Source: Actinospineispora eucalypti (GTDB lineage: Bacteria; Actinomycetota; Actinomycetes; Mycobacteriales; Pseudonocardiaceae). Taken from it: 64,000 nucleotides of DNA. This document shows positions 35,901 to 47,900 of the stretch, piece by piece; position 1 is the first letter of the stretch, and the number at the start of each line of letters is the position of its first letter. The notes under the pieces were generated by a model. That model made no database searches and was not told the origin of the DNA. It was given only the letters and a program-made list of their open reading frames with translations. Position numbers and translations under genes: made by a program. The DNA lies in the NCBI GenBank assembly GCA_014208095.1, contig JACHMT010000003.1:930001-994000 (forward strand), in the 5' to 3' direction.

Positions 35901-38900
35901 CAAAGCCATGGCCGCGCCGCCGCTGACCGCCGCGCCGGTGGCATAGCCGAAGAACAGCGCTCCCACGGACGCCAAGGTCACGCCGGCCGCGAACAGGCTG
36001 GCCAGGTCCAGCCAGCGCTGGGTGGTGAACATGCGCACCCAGCTGGCGAACCGGGGCAACGCCCAGCCGAGTGGCGGGGAACGCTCGCGCCGGTCGGAGA
36101 GGTACGTGCTGCTGGGCCGTTCGGAGTCGAGCTGGGCCTTCTCGCCGTGCCCGTCCCACCCGGCGGAGCCCGGGTCGGAGGTATCCGCCATCGGGGCCGG
36201 ACCACCTCTGGTCGCGGTGTCGTCGCCGGCCGTATGCGTCCTGGCCAACCGGACCACGACCAGGACCAGCAGCCCGGCCAGCGCCGCCACCCGCAGCGCA
36301 TAGGGGATCAGGTCGGAGGCCGGAATCAGCAGCGGCATGGTGCTCCACGGCGAGCGTGACCTTTCAATGCCGCCGTCGGACTCCCACGGATGGTGGATCG
36401 CCGGTGCCTCCGGGTCCAGCGTGCTCCGGTTGAGGTGCTCCGGTGCTGGCCTGCCCTCGCGGAGGATGCGCCGGATCCGCTGGAGCGGGTGGGTCTCGCT
36501 CCGTTCCAGCCACCAGCGCATCAACTCGTCGTCGGTCTTGGGCAGGATGTCTCTACGCAGGGCTTCCGGCACCCTGGTGACGAGCCTTTCCGTGATCAGC
36601 GTCCGGAGCTCTTCAGGGAGGGGCGACCATCCTTCGAGGCGGCTGATACCGCCGTCGTGCTCCCACGGCACCTCCCAGCGGTACTGGGCGGCGGTGCCGA
36701 CGTGCCAGGTCACCAGGCGGGCGCCAAGCATCAGCGCGTCCTGGGGGTCCAGGTTCACGCCGGCGAGGTCGGCGACGATCGCCACATAGCGGGTGTAGGC
36801 CCCGACCGCCTCGGCGACGTCCTCGGTCGCGCGCCGCTCATCTCGGGCGGAGATCAGCTGGCGCAAGGCTTTACGCTGCTGGCCCTTCGTCCAGCCCGAC
36901 CCCTCCACCAGGGCCTGCAGCTCGCGCTCGGCGAGACCGATCGCCCGGTTCAGATCCTCGGCGCTGACCTGAACGGGCGGCGCGTGCGCCAGCAGGGCCA
37001 GATGGAGGTGGTACTCGTAGATTTTCGCGATGTCCAGCCAGTAGGCGCCCTTCTGGTTGGTGAAGGTGCGCTCCAGCTCAGCCAACCGCTGGGGGAACGC
37101 ACGGATGAGCCTCCAGTAGGCGTCCGGGTTGCTCTCCCGCAACAGCATGATCTCGCGTGCGCCCCGCTCGGTCAGCCACGAGTCGGGGAACTCGGGCGCG
37201 CCGTCCTGCCACGGCACGGCCCGCTCCATGATCGCCGCGCGCACCTGAGCCTCGCCGTCTTCGAGACCGTGGAACTTGGCGAACACCGCCTGGAAGGCCA
37301 CGTTCGCCCGACCGGCCGGATCGTTGGCGAGCATGCGGAGCAGCTGGTCCTCCCAACCGGCGATCGCGTCCACCGGCAGACCCAGGCGCGGGTCGGTCTC
37401 CGGCGCCGTGACCCGGTGGAACGCGATCGCCGGGACCTCCTGGCCGGAGTCCGGGTGCTCTCCGCGCAGTAGGCGAGCGGTGTTCAGCACATCCGCACGC
37501 ATCGCCCGCCACTCGTTGCCATAGCCCAGGCCGTCGTCGGACCTGCTGAAGCCGCGGCCGGTGTGGGCGGCGGGGACGACGACCTCGCCCTCGAGGGCGG
37601 CCGCCTCCGCCCGCAGCTCGTTCTCCTCGCGCAGCTCCGGCCCCGCGTCCGCCGTGGCCAGCCACTCGACGGCGAAATCTGAGCCGTTCGGTACACGGAC
37701 CTTCAGCTGGGTCAGACCGGCCGGCGGCGTCGCGTCGGTCTCCGCCAGGATGTAGGGCTGCTCGGGCTCGTTCGGTTCGCCGCTGTCCCGGCCGCCGCGC
37801 CGCCCGAAGCGGAACGGCGGGAACGCCATCGCGGCCATCGTGCCGGCCGCCCCGGAGGTCCCCAGCGCCGCCAGGTAGTGCGCCGCCAGCATGCCCAGGG
37901 CCATGCCGCCCACGAACAGGACCACGGTGGCGACCGGTCCCAGACCATCCCGTCGGTCGCCTGATTCGTCGGGTTGCTCCACCGGCATGTTCAGCGGCGC
38001 GCTCAGGTGCCGCTGCGCAGGTTCCTGTTGGTTGGCCGGGTCGACCCAGGTGTTCAACGGGGCGTTGAGGTGCTGGGTCGGGTGGCTGGAGGGGGTTGGC
38101 CGGCCGGCGGCCGGCTCGGCCAGACCTGGGAGCTCGGCCAGATCACGGATTTGGATGAGCGCGAGCGGAATGTCGTGGCCGTACGCCTTGAACGCGTCGT
38201 ATCCGACCGAGCGGACCCAGGCGTTGTCGGCGGCGGAGTTCTCCGGGTGGTAGCGGCCGCTCTCCGCGTCGAGGGCCACCGCGACCGGGCCGCCGACGGC
38301 CGGCAACAGCCAGACATTGCCCGCGCCACGCACCTGGGCGCCCTTGGCCAAGTGGCCGTGGGTGAACTTGAGCGGCTCGCCCTCGCGCGTCACCACGAGC
38401 TCCCGCGCGACCCACAGGCTGCCGTCGAGCAGCAACACCCACATGAACTGGCCACCCTCGGCCAGCAGCCGCGCGGCCTCCGAGGTGCCGACCAGTGCCG
38501 GACGGAACCCGAGTGCGTATGCACGCCCCACCTCGTCGGCAAACTGGTCGCCCTGGCCGTGAGCGAACACCGCACCCCTCGGACCCGGGGTGCTACCCCG
38601 TGGCCCCAGCGGACCGACCGCCATGCCCGGCACGGCCAGCAACACCCCATCGGCGTGCGTGACCCGCCTTCCATCGACCACGGCCAACACCTGCTCGGGC
38701 GTGACCCCGAGGGTGGCCGCCACGTCTTCGACACGGGCCAGGCGGGCGGAATCCACCAACGAATGCACTCGATTCACCAGCGCGGCGCCTGGCCCGAGCG
38801 GGAAGACCATCATCGCGCCGCCGCTGCCCAGCAGGCCGAGGATCTGCTCAGAGCCAGTCAGCCACGCCAAACCGAGCAGACCAATCCCGATACCCACCCT

Positions 38901-41900
38901 CCACGTGAGCCAACGCCATGCACCCAGTGCCACAAGGAGTAGCCGGAGCTCGCTGACCAGCCGTTGTACGGTGCCCCTGGGCAGCAGCTTCACCGCGGCG
39001 ATCACCATGCCGCCGAGCACGAACGCGCCGAGGATCAAGCCGCCCGGCGGGATCACCAACGCGACCAGGATCTCTGGATGGCGGATCGTCAGGGCGAGTG
39101 CCATGGCGAGGGCAGGGGCCAGCAACTGCCATGGCCCCAGGCGCGCCCAGGCATGGGTCAGCGTGGACGTCAGCGCCGACGTCAGCCCCTGGACGGTCCT
39201 GGCTGGGCTGGTCTCGGCCTGGGTCGGTGTCTTCTCCGGGTCGGTCTGGTCGGGTGGGTTCAGTAGCCGGGCCATGAGGTAGCCGGCGAGGTAGCCGCCG
39301 ATATGGTTGACGACCGAGAGGAACGGTATCGCGAGACCGAACACCAGGTTGAACCCGATGTTGATGCCCAGCATCCAGCGGGTCCGGTCACTGAGCTTGC
39401 CGTGGCGGCGGTGCTCGATCGTTACTCCGAGACCCATCAGCGCGAAGATCGCGCCGGAGGCCCCCATCACAGGGTTGCCGAAGGGCAGCGTGAACAGGCC
39501 ACCGAGGAACATCCCGGCCAGGTACAGGCGGGCGAAGCGTGCCCGCCCTAGGAGCGGCTCCAGCTGCCGGCCCAGCAGGTAGAGGCTGACCATGTTGAAC
39601 GCAATGTGGTACCAGGTCATGTGCAGGAAGGCGCTGCTGAGCAACTGCCAGCCTTGGAACGTGGCGGCCGCGAGCGCGCCGTGTTGGGCCAGCGGCGCGG
39701 CCCCGGCGGTCTCCAGGTCGCCGACCTGCCAAGCGGCCACCAGGTAGACGAGGACGTTGGCCGCAAGCAGCGCCATGGTGACGAGCGGCCGCACATTCTT
39801 GCGGGGGGCCTCGGTGGTGGCCTTGGCGGCTGCCTCGGAGTTGTCGCGGTCGCGGCGGGAAAGAACGTGCTCGACGAGCACGACGGTCGCCCTGGCGACC
39901 AGCCCGCCGACGGCCATGAGCAAGCTGACGTGCAGGTCGGTGCCGAGTACCAGGTGGCTGATCAGCATGAACCCGGCCGCGATCGGAATCGACCAGAGCA
40001 GGGCTCGGATTCCGGTCAGCTTCGGCTGCTTCTTGAAGGCGTCACGCAACTCGGCGAGGACGACGGCCATGACGCCGTTGCCGGCCGCGCCGAGGGTGAG
40101 CCATCCTGCGCCGGGCAGCCCGGCGAGCATGAGCGACAGCCCTAGCGCCACGACGGTGGCCAGGGTGAACAGGGCGATGTACCGGCCCGATGGGGGGCCA
40201 CGGGCGCGCACGAGGTGCACGGCGAGCACGACCGCGGCGGCCGCCGCGAGCCCGGTGAGCATCCAACCGCCGATGGCCAGGAGGGTGCCGCCGGTGAGGA
40301 TGCCGAGTGCGCCGCCGCCGACCGCGCCGGACGGAGCGCTGATCAGCAGTGTGCGGAGGGGGAACCGGCGGTGTTCGGTGGTGGTCTCCTCGGACCAGCT
40401 GCGCCTTTCTCGGTTGACGTGCTTGTCCAGCACGGTGACGGCGAGGAGCTGGGTTGCCAGCCCGCCGTCGGTGCCGGGCTCGTGGTGGCGCCGCGTGCCG
40501 GCGGCGTAGGCGGTCAGCGCGCGCCGCTTCGACCGGGCCAGGCCGTCAGCGGTGCCGGCCTGGTCGAACAGGGCGGTGAGCTCGGCTGGCAGAGCGGGCA
40601 TCATCGCCAAGATGGGGGCCAGTAGGTTGCCGGTGAGCAGCGCTTCGAGGCTGCCGGTCAGCAGTCGGGCGAGGGGGGTGTTCTTGTCCGCGAGGATTTC
40701 GCCCTGCAGTGCCTTGAGAATCTGCTGGAGCTGTTCCTGGGTGGGGCCGCCGGGCGTGCGCATCGCGTTGACGAGCGCGGCGGCGCGGCGCCGTTGGGCG
40801 CGGTCGAGGTTCGCGCGGGCCAGCGCCCTGCGCAGTGCCTCGCGGCTTGACGGGTCGATACCGAGCTTGACCAGCGTGGCGTCATCGGTCGCGGCCAGCT
40901 GCTCGATCGAGGTGATCTTGGCTTCGGTCAGTGCGCGGTGGTGGCGGAAGTCCACGTTCCGGTAGCGGTGCAGCGCGGCGCGCACCGCCTTGACCTCCGA
41001 CTCCATCACGCCGAGGCGGGCCATCGCGGCATCGTCCATCGTGGCCAGTTCGGCGATGGAGGTCATCCCGGCGGCGATCAGGGCGCGGTAGATGTGGTCG
41101 CGGTACTCCTGCTCGCGGTCGCGGTTGGCGCCGAGATTGCGGATGTGCGCGATGAGCTCCTCGACGCGGTCCTCGCGGTCCCAGTCCGCCGTCTCGGCGG
41201 GGTGCAGCGCGTCCTGGGCGTCGCGCAGCTGGTTGCGGACGTGCCACCACAGGTTGGTCTTCTTCCCCTTCTTGCTCTTCTTGGCCTTCTTGCTCTTGGC
41301 CTCGTAGCTGGCCATGGCCTGCTCGCGGACGGCGGCTTCGGTGAGCACGGCGCGGTTTGCGTCGTTGGCCAGCCAGCTGATCACGAAGGCGCGCAGTTGC
41401 TCGACGTCGTCGGTGGTCATTCCGAGGTCGGCGGCGATCGTTTCGTCGGCCGCGCCCTCGGCCCAGGCGACGAACACGGCGAGCTCATAGGTAAACAGGG
41501 ACTCCAGTGCGGACGGTTCGATGTCGCCGTCGGCCATGCTCCACTGCCTGGCCTCCCGTTCGGCGAGCAGCCGGCGGGCGACCCGCAGGGTGGCGGCCAC
41601 CTCGTCAGGGTTCAGGTTCAGCTGCTCGCCCAGTTCGAAGGACCGGTTGAGCTCGCGCAACGCCTGGGCAAGCACGGCGGCGTGGCGGTTGGCCTTCGTG
41701 TCGGTGGGCAGGGTGTCGACCAGGCTCTCCAGCAGCATCAGGTGGCGGAAGAGCGTGGCGGTTTCGCGCGCGGAGCCGGGCTCGGTGGCCTTGCGGTGCA
41801 GGCTGGCGAGGGTCTGCTTGGCGATCTGCTCGGCCCATCCCGAGGCACCCCACTCGTCGTCGGAGAAGACGCCGATCAACCCGGCCGCCGAGGCGATCCG

Positions 41901-44900
41901 GTGCAGCGTCTTGGTCGCCTCGCCGTACTCGCCGGCCTCGGCCTCCTGCCTGGCCCGGCGCACATCGGCGGGAGTGAGGGCCAGGGCGACCTCTTCCGGG
42001 GCCTCGTCAGCATCCTGCTCGGCGTCCGTGGCCGCCCGCTGTTCGGACACGGCGGGAGAGGTGAGCTTGCGGTACTGGGCCAACGAGTGGATCAGCTCGG
42101 TCTCGACCTGGTTGAAGTCGGCGGCGCGCTCGGCGTCGAACCGGCCGAACACCTCCTCGCGCAGCTCGGCGCGTTGCGTGACGAGCTCGTCGATCTGGGC
42201 GGCGAGCTGCGCGAACTCGGCATCGACATCGGTGGTGGTGGTTTGGACGACTAGCTCGGTTTCGGGTTCGACCTTGCCCAGGATTACCCGCTCGGCCATC
42301 TTGACGTCCTGCTTGTTGGCGCGCTTCATGCTGCGTTTGATCTGCCAGGTGGCGAACCGGCGAATCGCGGGTGCGGTGAGCTCCCCTTCGTCCAGCTGTC
42401 CGCGCAGCCAGTGGACCATGCCGGATCCGGCCAGCAGCCGGTCGTGCAGGTCCAGCCACACATTGATCTCACCGAGCGCACCTTGCCGGCCGGGCCGGCC
42501 GAACGCCTGCTTCAGGGCGCGTAGGTTCGGGAACACGCTGGCGATCGTGACCCGCAGCCCACCGGCCTCCAGCACCTCCTTGAGCGGCTTGATGTCGGAG
42601 CCCCGGGAGATCAGGTTGGTGGCGATCACCACGGAGCCCCGGCGGGAGGCGCGTTCGATCTTGCCTGCCAGGCCGGTGATGTGCTCGTCGAGCGCGTTGA
42701 CGATCTCAACGGGGACGCCGGCGGGCTTGCCGTTCAGTTGCACTTCGGACACCATTTGCGCCAGGCGCAGGGCCTCGGGGATCTCGCGGATGAACACCAC
42801 GTGCGGGAGGTCGTTGCCGCCGAGGTGGTCCTGGGCGATGCTCTCGGCCAGCGCGGTGAGCTTGGCGTCCGTGGTGCCCCAGATCCGCCACTGGGTGTAT
42901 TCGCGGCGGTCCGGCGTGTTGCGAGGGATCTCCACGGTTTGCAGGCCGTAGAGCTTGCGGACCAGTTTCTCGATGCCATCGACGGTGCCGGTGGACCCGG
43001 ACAGCCAGTCGTATTCCTTGAGGAACTGGTGGATGTTGATCTCATCGAGGGTGGTCAGCTCGTGGCGGACGGGGAGCCCGAGCTCGGCCTCCAACGCGCT
43101 GTGTTTACCGCCCCGGTAGCGCTGGCCGGGCAGCGACCATCCGGTGGCGTTGTCCAGGATCTCGGCGTCGTACAAGTCGCGGACCAGGTGTTTGATGTTG
43201 GTCGGCTGGTGCTTGGCCCAGAGCGCGTCGCTGAGGTACTCACGGAACAGGCCGGTCACCACCCGCTCGCGGCCCTGGTCTCTGGTGTACTGCTCGATGA
43301 GGCTGGCCTGGTCCTCGCTGATGGTGGCCTCGTCGTCGCGCCCGAGGCGGTAGTGCTCACCCTTGGTCAGCTTGTGCGCCAGGTCGCGCGCCTCGAAGCG
43401 GAGCTTGCTGTAGCCGAACCCGGCCGTCTGTGCCAACCGCAGCGGGTGCCGGGCAAAGTCCACCAGGATCGCGTCGATCTCGTCGATCACCGCGTAGGTG
43501 AAGCCGCGTTGCACCTTCTCGCCGTCGGGCCGGCGGCGATCCAGTAGGAAGTCTTCCAGGTACGCGCGCGGTGTGCCGTAGGTGATGTCGGCCTTGTAGT
43601 CCGCCTCGGTGCCGGGATGCGTGTCACTGATCAGCGCCCCGGTGAGTCCGAACCAGTCGAGCAGCGGCTTGTCGTCCTCGTACTGCTTGGCGGCCTGCTC
43701 GTAGTCAATCTTGAACACGTGCACGCCATGGCCGGGGGCCTCGACGCCGTGCCGGGCGCGGATGACCAGCGCGTGGTGCGTGGCGACCATGCGGTCGACG
43801 TAGCTCTTGCCTTCGCCGGTGGCCTGCTCCACCATCACGCCGCGCATCTCCTGGTCGAACACCAGGCCGCGCAACCTGCCGCCCCGCCCTTGCGGCCCGC
43901 CGATCACCCGCACCAGGAACGCGGCCAGCTGCACATCGTGCGGCACCACAGGCGTGGCGTCCGGGTTCGACGGGTCGAACTTCTCGGTCCGCAACAGGCC
44001 TTCCGCGGCGAGCGCGGCGTGCTCCACAGGCGTCAGCTCTTCGCCGCGCGCCTGCTTCTCGTACAGCCAGTGGTTGTCGTCGCCCAGCTCCGACCACAGC
44101 TCTCGGGCCTGGTTGACCAGCGGCTGGAGCTCGAGCTCGACCAGCTTGTCCCGCTTGACCAGCTCGTGCTCGGCGTCCGTGTACTTGCGCTCGGCCGCCT
44201 CGTGCTTGCGTTCCGCCTTCGACGCTTCGGTCTTGGCCCTGGCCAACGCCTGGCTCAGCTCAATCCGCTGGTCCTGCTCGGCCCTGGCGAAGTTGTCCTT
44301 GACCGCGCGCCTGGCCTTGGCGACCGAGTCCGTCGCTTCGGCCTTGGCCTTCTTGGTCTGCTTCAGCGCATGCTGTGCGTCCTTGATCTCCTTCTTCAGA
44401 TCCGCCCTGGACCTGGTGTCGCGACCCTTGGGCCGGTACTGGTCGAGTTCCTCCTGGGTCGGCACCCGCTTCGGGGAGGCGTCCGGGTCCGCGCCGCGTT
44501 CCCGCTGCTGCTCCGGAGTCCGGTCCTGGTGGGTGCCCTTGCTGGGTGGGTCCAGCCCGGAGTAGTGGTCGTCCGGCTTCGGTGGCTGGAAATCGGGGTT
44601 CTCCGGAGCCTTGCCGTGACCCAGGAACGGCGTTGACGGCTCTTCCGTCGTCGGGAACAAGCCGGGGTCGGCACCGCCCGACCCGAACCGGGAGCGTGAG
44701 CCGGAGGCCACCGATCCCGGGAGGACCGCCGTGGGGAAGGGTTCCATCGGGCTCCGACCAGGCGCGGGCACACCGCCGGTTCCCGCGAGCCCGTGGATTC
44801 CCGCTGGCACGACGAACTCGTGCGTCGCGCCGCTGAACCGGACCGGCCGGTAGCCATCGGCCTGGATGACACCGGTGATCTCGGTGAGCAGCGGATCAGT

Positions 44901-47900
44901 GTGCGCGATTGTGTGTTCTTCGCCGTTGGTCTGGTGGGTGAACGTCCACTTCCCGTCCTCGATCCTCAGCAGGACGGAGTGCTCCTTCCCAGCCAGCACC
45001 AGGATGTACTCGCCGTTCTGGATCCCGTGCAGGGTGCCGGCGAGGTCCTCCACGTCCGTCGCTTGGCGCTGGTGCCCGAAGGCGGCTTCCACGGCGGCGA
45101 TCTTGCTTTCGCCATCCGCATCCGGGTGCGGCAGCCGCGGTTGCTGGAAGCCCGGTTCGGTCGCTCGGTGCGCGATGACCTCCTTCATCACGAACCCGAC
45201 GCAGTCCGTCTCGCACGCATCCTTGGGCTTCGTCGGCGCCGAAGCCTCCTTGCCCAGGCGCCTCGGCTCCGGACCCATGTGGAAGCCCTCGATCACCGCC
45301 GGGACGGCCCGGTCGTCGGCGCCCGGCCGCGGCGCGAACGGCCGCATGCGGCTCTTGGGACGCAGCACAACCTCGGTGTCGGTGGCATCCCGCCCGACCC
45401 GATAGGGCACCCGGCCGACGTGGTCGCGCGGGGCCGATTCCAGCGCCTCGCGGACCTGCTCGGAGGTCACCCGGTCGAGGTGGATCTTGGCGCGCAGATT
45501 GTTGATGTGGGTGGTGAGCTCGTCCAAGGTGTAGCGGCCGCCGACGCGAGTCACCTGCTCGATGTGCTCGAGCAACGATGCCGTCGGCTTGAGCCCGCCC
45601 CGCGGCGTGCGGAGCGTCCGGGCCTTCCTCTGCTTGTCGGTGAGCCGGTCGACCTGCCAGGCACCCAGGGAGTTGCGGCTGAGCGCGTACCGCTGCGGCC
45701 CGAGCTTGCGCAGCGCGGCGAGGAGTCGTACCTCCGACATCTTGAGGTGCGCGGCGAGATCGGCCACGTTGTACTGCCCACCCTTACGGGTGACCTCGTC
45801 GATGCGTTCCCCGTCCTTCATCGGCTTGCTCGGCCCGCCGGGCTTCGAGAACTCGCCGGGCTTCGGTGACCCGCCGGGCACACCGGGTTTCGGCGAGCCG
45901 TCGGACAGCACGACCTGGTGGGGCTGGCTGGGATTCGGTGAGCTGCCGGACACGAAGAGCTTGATGGGCTGGCTGGGGTTCGGGGTACTGCCGGGCTGGC
46001 TGGGGCTCGACGAGCTGCCGGGCAGCACAAGCTTGCCGGGGGGCTCGGTGGGTTCCGTTGTGCCGGGCAGCACGAGCTTGCCGGTGGGCTCGGTGGGTTC
46101 TGGTGTGCCGGGCGGCACGAGCTTGCCAGGAGGCTCAGTGGATTCCGGCGTGCCGGGCAGCACGAGCTTGCCGGACTCACTGGGTTGCGGCTCGGGCTCG
46201 GGTTCGCTGGGTTTCGGTGGGAGCACGAGACCACCGGGCTCGCCGGGTTTCGGTACGTCGCCCGGAAGCACGATCTTGGACGCGTACGCGGGTGCGCTTG
46301 GATCGCCCCTCAGCAACCGGGCGAGTTGCGAGCGCCGGGTGTGCCGCTCGAGCCGTGTGACACCGTCGGCGCCCTCGTGGATCGAGTACCGCGTTCCGCC
46401 GTCGGCGCGCACCGTGTCGCGCACGTCGGACTCGCTCATGCCGTACGGCGCCAGTTTCCTCAGCGGGTAGACGCCGCCCCTGCGAGTGGCCTGATCCAGG
46501 ATGTCGATCTTGGACTGGTTGAGGTCCTTCACCGTGCGCAGGCCGGGCGCCTTAGGTTCTCGAGGCTCGGCATTGAACGCGCCGGTACGGCTGACGCCCC
46601 ACATCGCCACATCCGTGAACAGGCCCACGAGAGCCTGATCGCGCTGGCCCGGGGACATCTCGTCCCATATCAGACCTCTCGTTCGGTCGAGCGCGTCCAC
46701 TGTGAAGCCGCCCCGAGCACCCCAGTTCGCCACCTTCGCGGGCAAGACCAGGCCGGGGCGCACCGCCGCCCCACCCAGTGCCTTGCCGACTCCCGCGAGC
46801 CGCCCCGCCACCGAGGCGGCGCCGAAGAACGTCGTGGAGGCCAGGTTGATCCAGAGCGACCGCGCGACCGGATCCGCCAGGCTGAGACTTTGCTCGTGCT
46901 TGCCGCGCTGGTAGATGGCGTCGATCGTGCTGTACGCCTGGTAGGCCATGCCGATCCCGCCGATGATCGCGCTGCCCGCGCCGGCACCGACGAACAGGAC
47001 GGCCGTCCCGATACCATCCGCCCACTTCTTCGCGGTAGGGGTGTAGTGCGCGGCGATCGTTTTCAGCCCAACTGCGGGACCGGGCTTCTCCTCGGTCCCG
47101 GTAGGCGCCGTCCAGTCGGTGGGCACGATGAGCTTGTCGTACTCGGTCCACGGGCTGTTGCGCACGTAGTCGTCTTCGCCGGTGGACACCAAGCCGGTGA
47201 GATCAATGAACTTGAACTCGCCCTTGTCGTTTTCCTTCTTCTTGCCGCCTGCCATGTCCTTCTTCGCGGCATTCGAGAGCTTGGTGGCGTAGTCCGACCC
47301 GTAGCCGTCCTCCTCGGCATCGGCTCTTACCTCGCAGGCGAAGCAGCCGGCGTCACGATCGGTCACCCGGTAGATCGGCATGTCAATGGCGCGGTAGCTG
47401 CCCTCCGGCACGAACTTGACCGGCAGCGCCACGATGTCGCCCTCGTCGCCGCCGTTGCTCCAGATTTTGTCCACGTACTCGTCGACCAGGCCCGGGTCCT
47501 TCTTGAGTGACTCCGGGTCGAAGTTCTGGAGGTCCTCCTTGACGATGTTGCGCAGCTTGTTCTTGCGGTCGGGTCCGGTCTCGTCGGCGGAGATGATCAC
47601 ATCGTCCGGGTTCAGACCGCGCCGGTTCTCGGGCAGCTCGGCCGCCATGGCGGCCACCACGTCCAGCCCTTTCGATCGGTAGTCCTCCCGCTTGGTCGGG
47701 TCGGAGTTGTTCCAGTAACCGTCGAACTCGGCGACCGATGCCAGGGCGTTCGTCCAGGACCGGTCGCCGGTCGAGGGGAGTCCCGCGCCGTACAACCCAG
47801 CGTCGGCGTAGACGGGCAGGCCCATCGCCGCCCCCGAGTAGGTTTGGTCCACCGCCTGGACGATCGGCAAGATCTGCTCGCGCAACGCCGCGGCGCCCGG

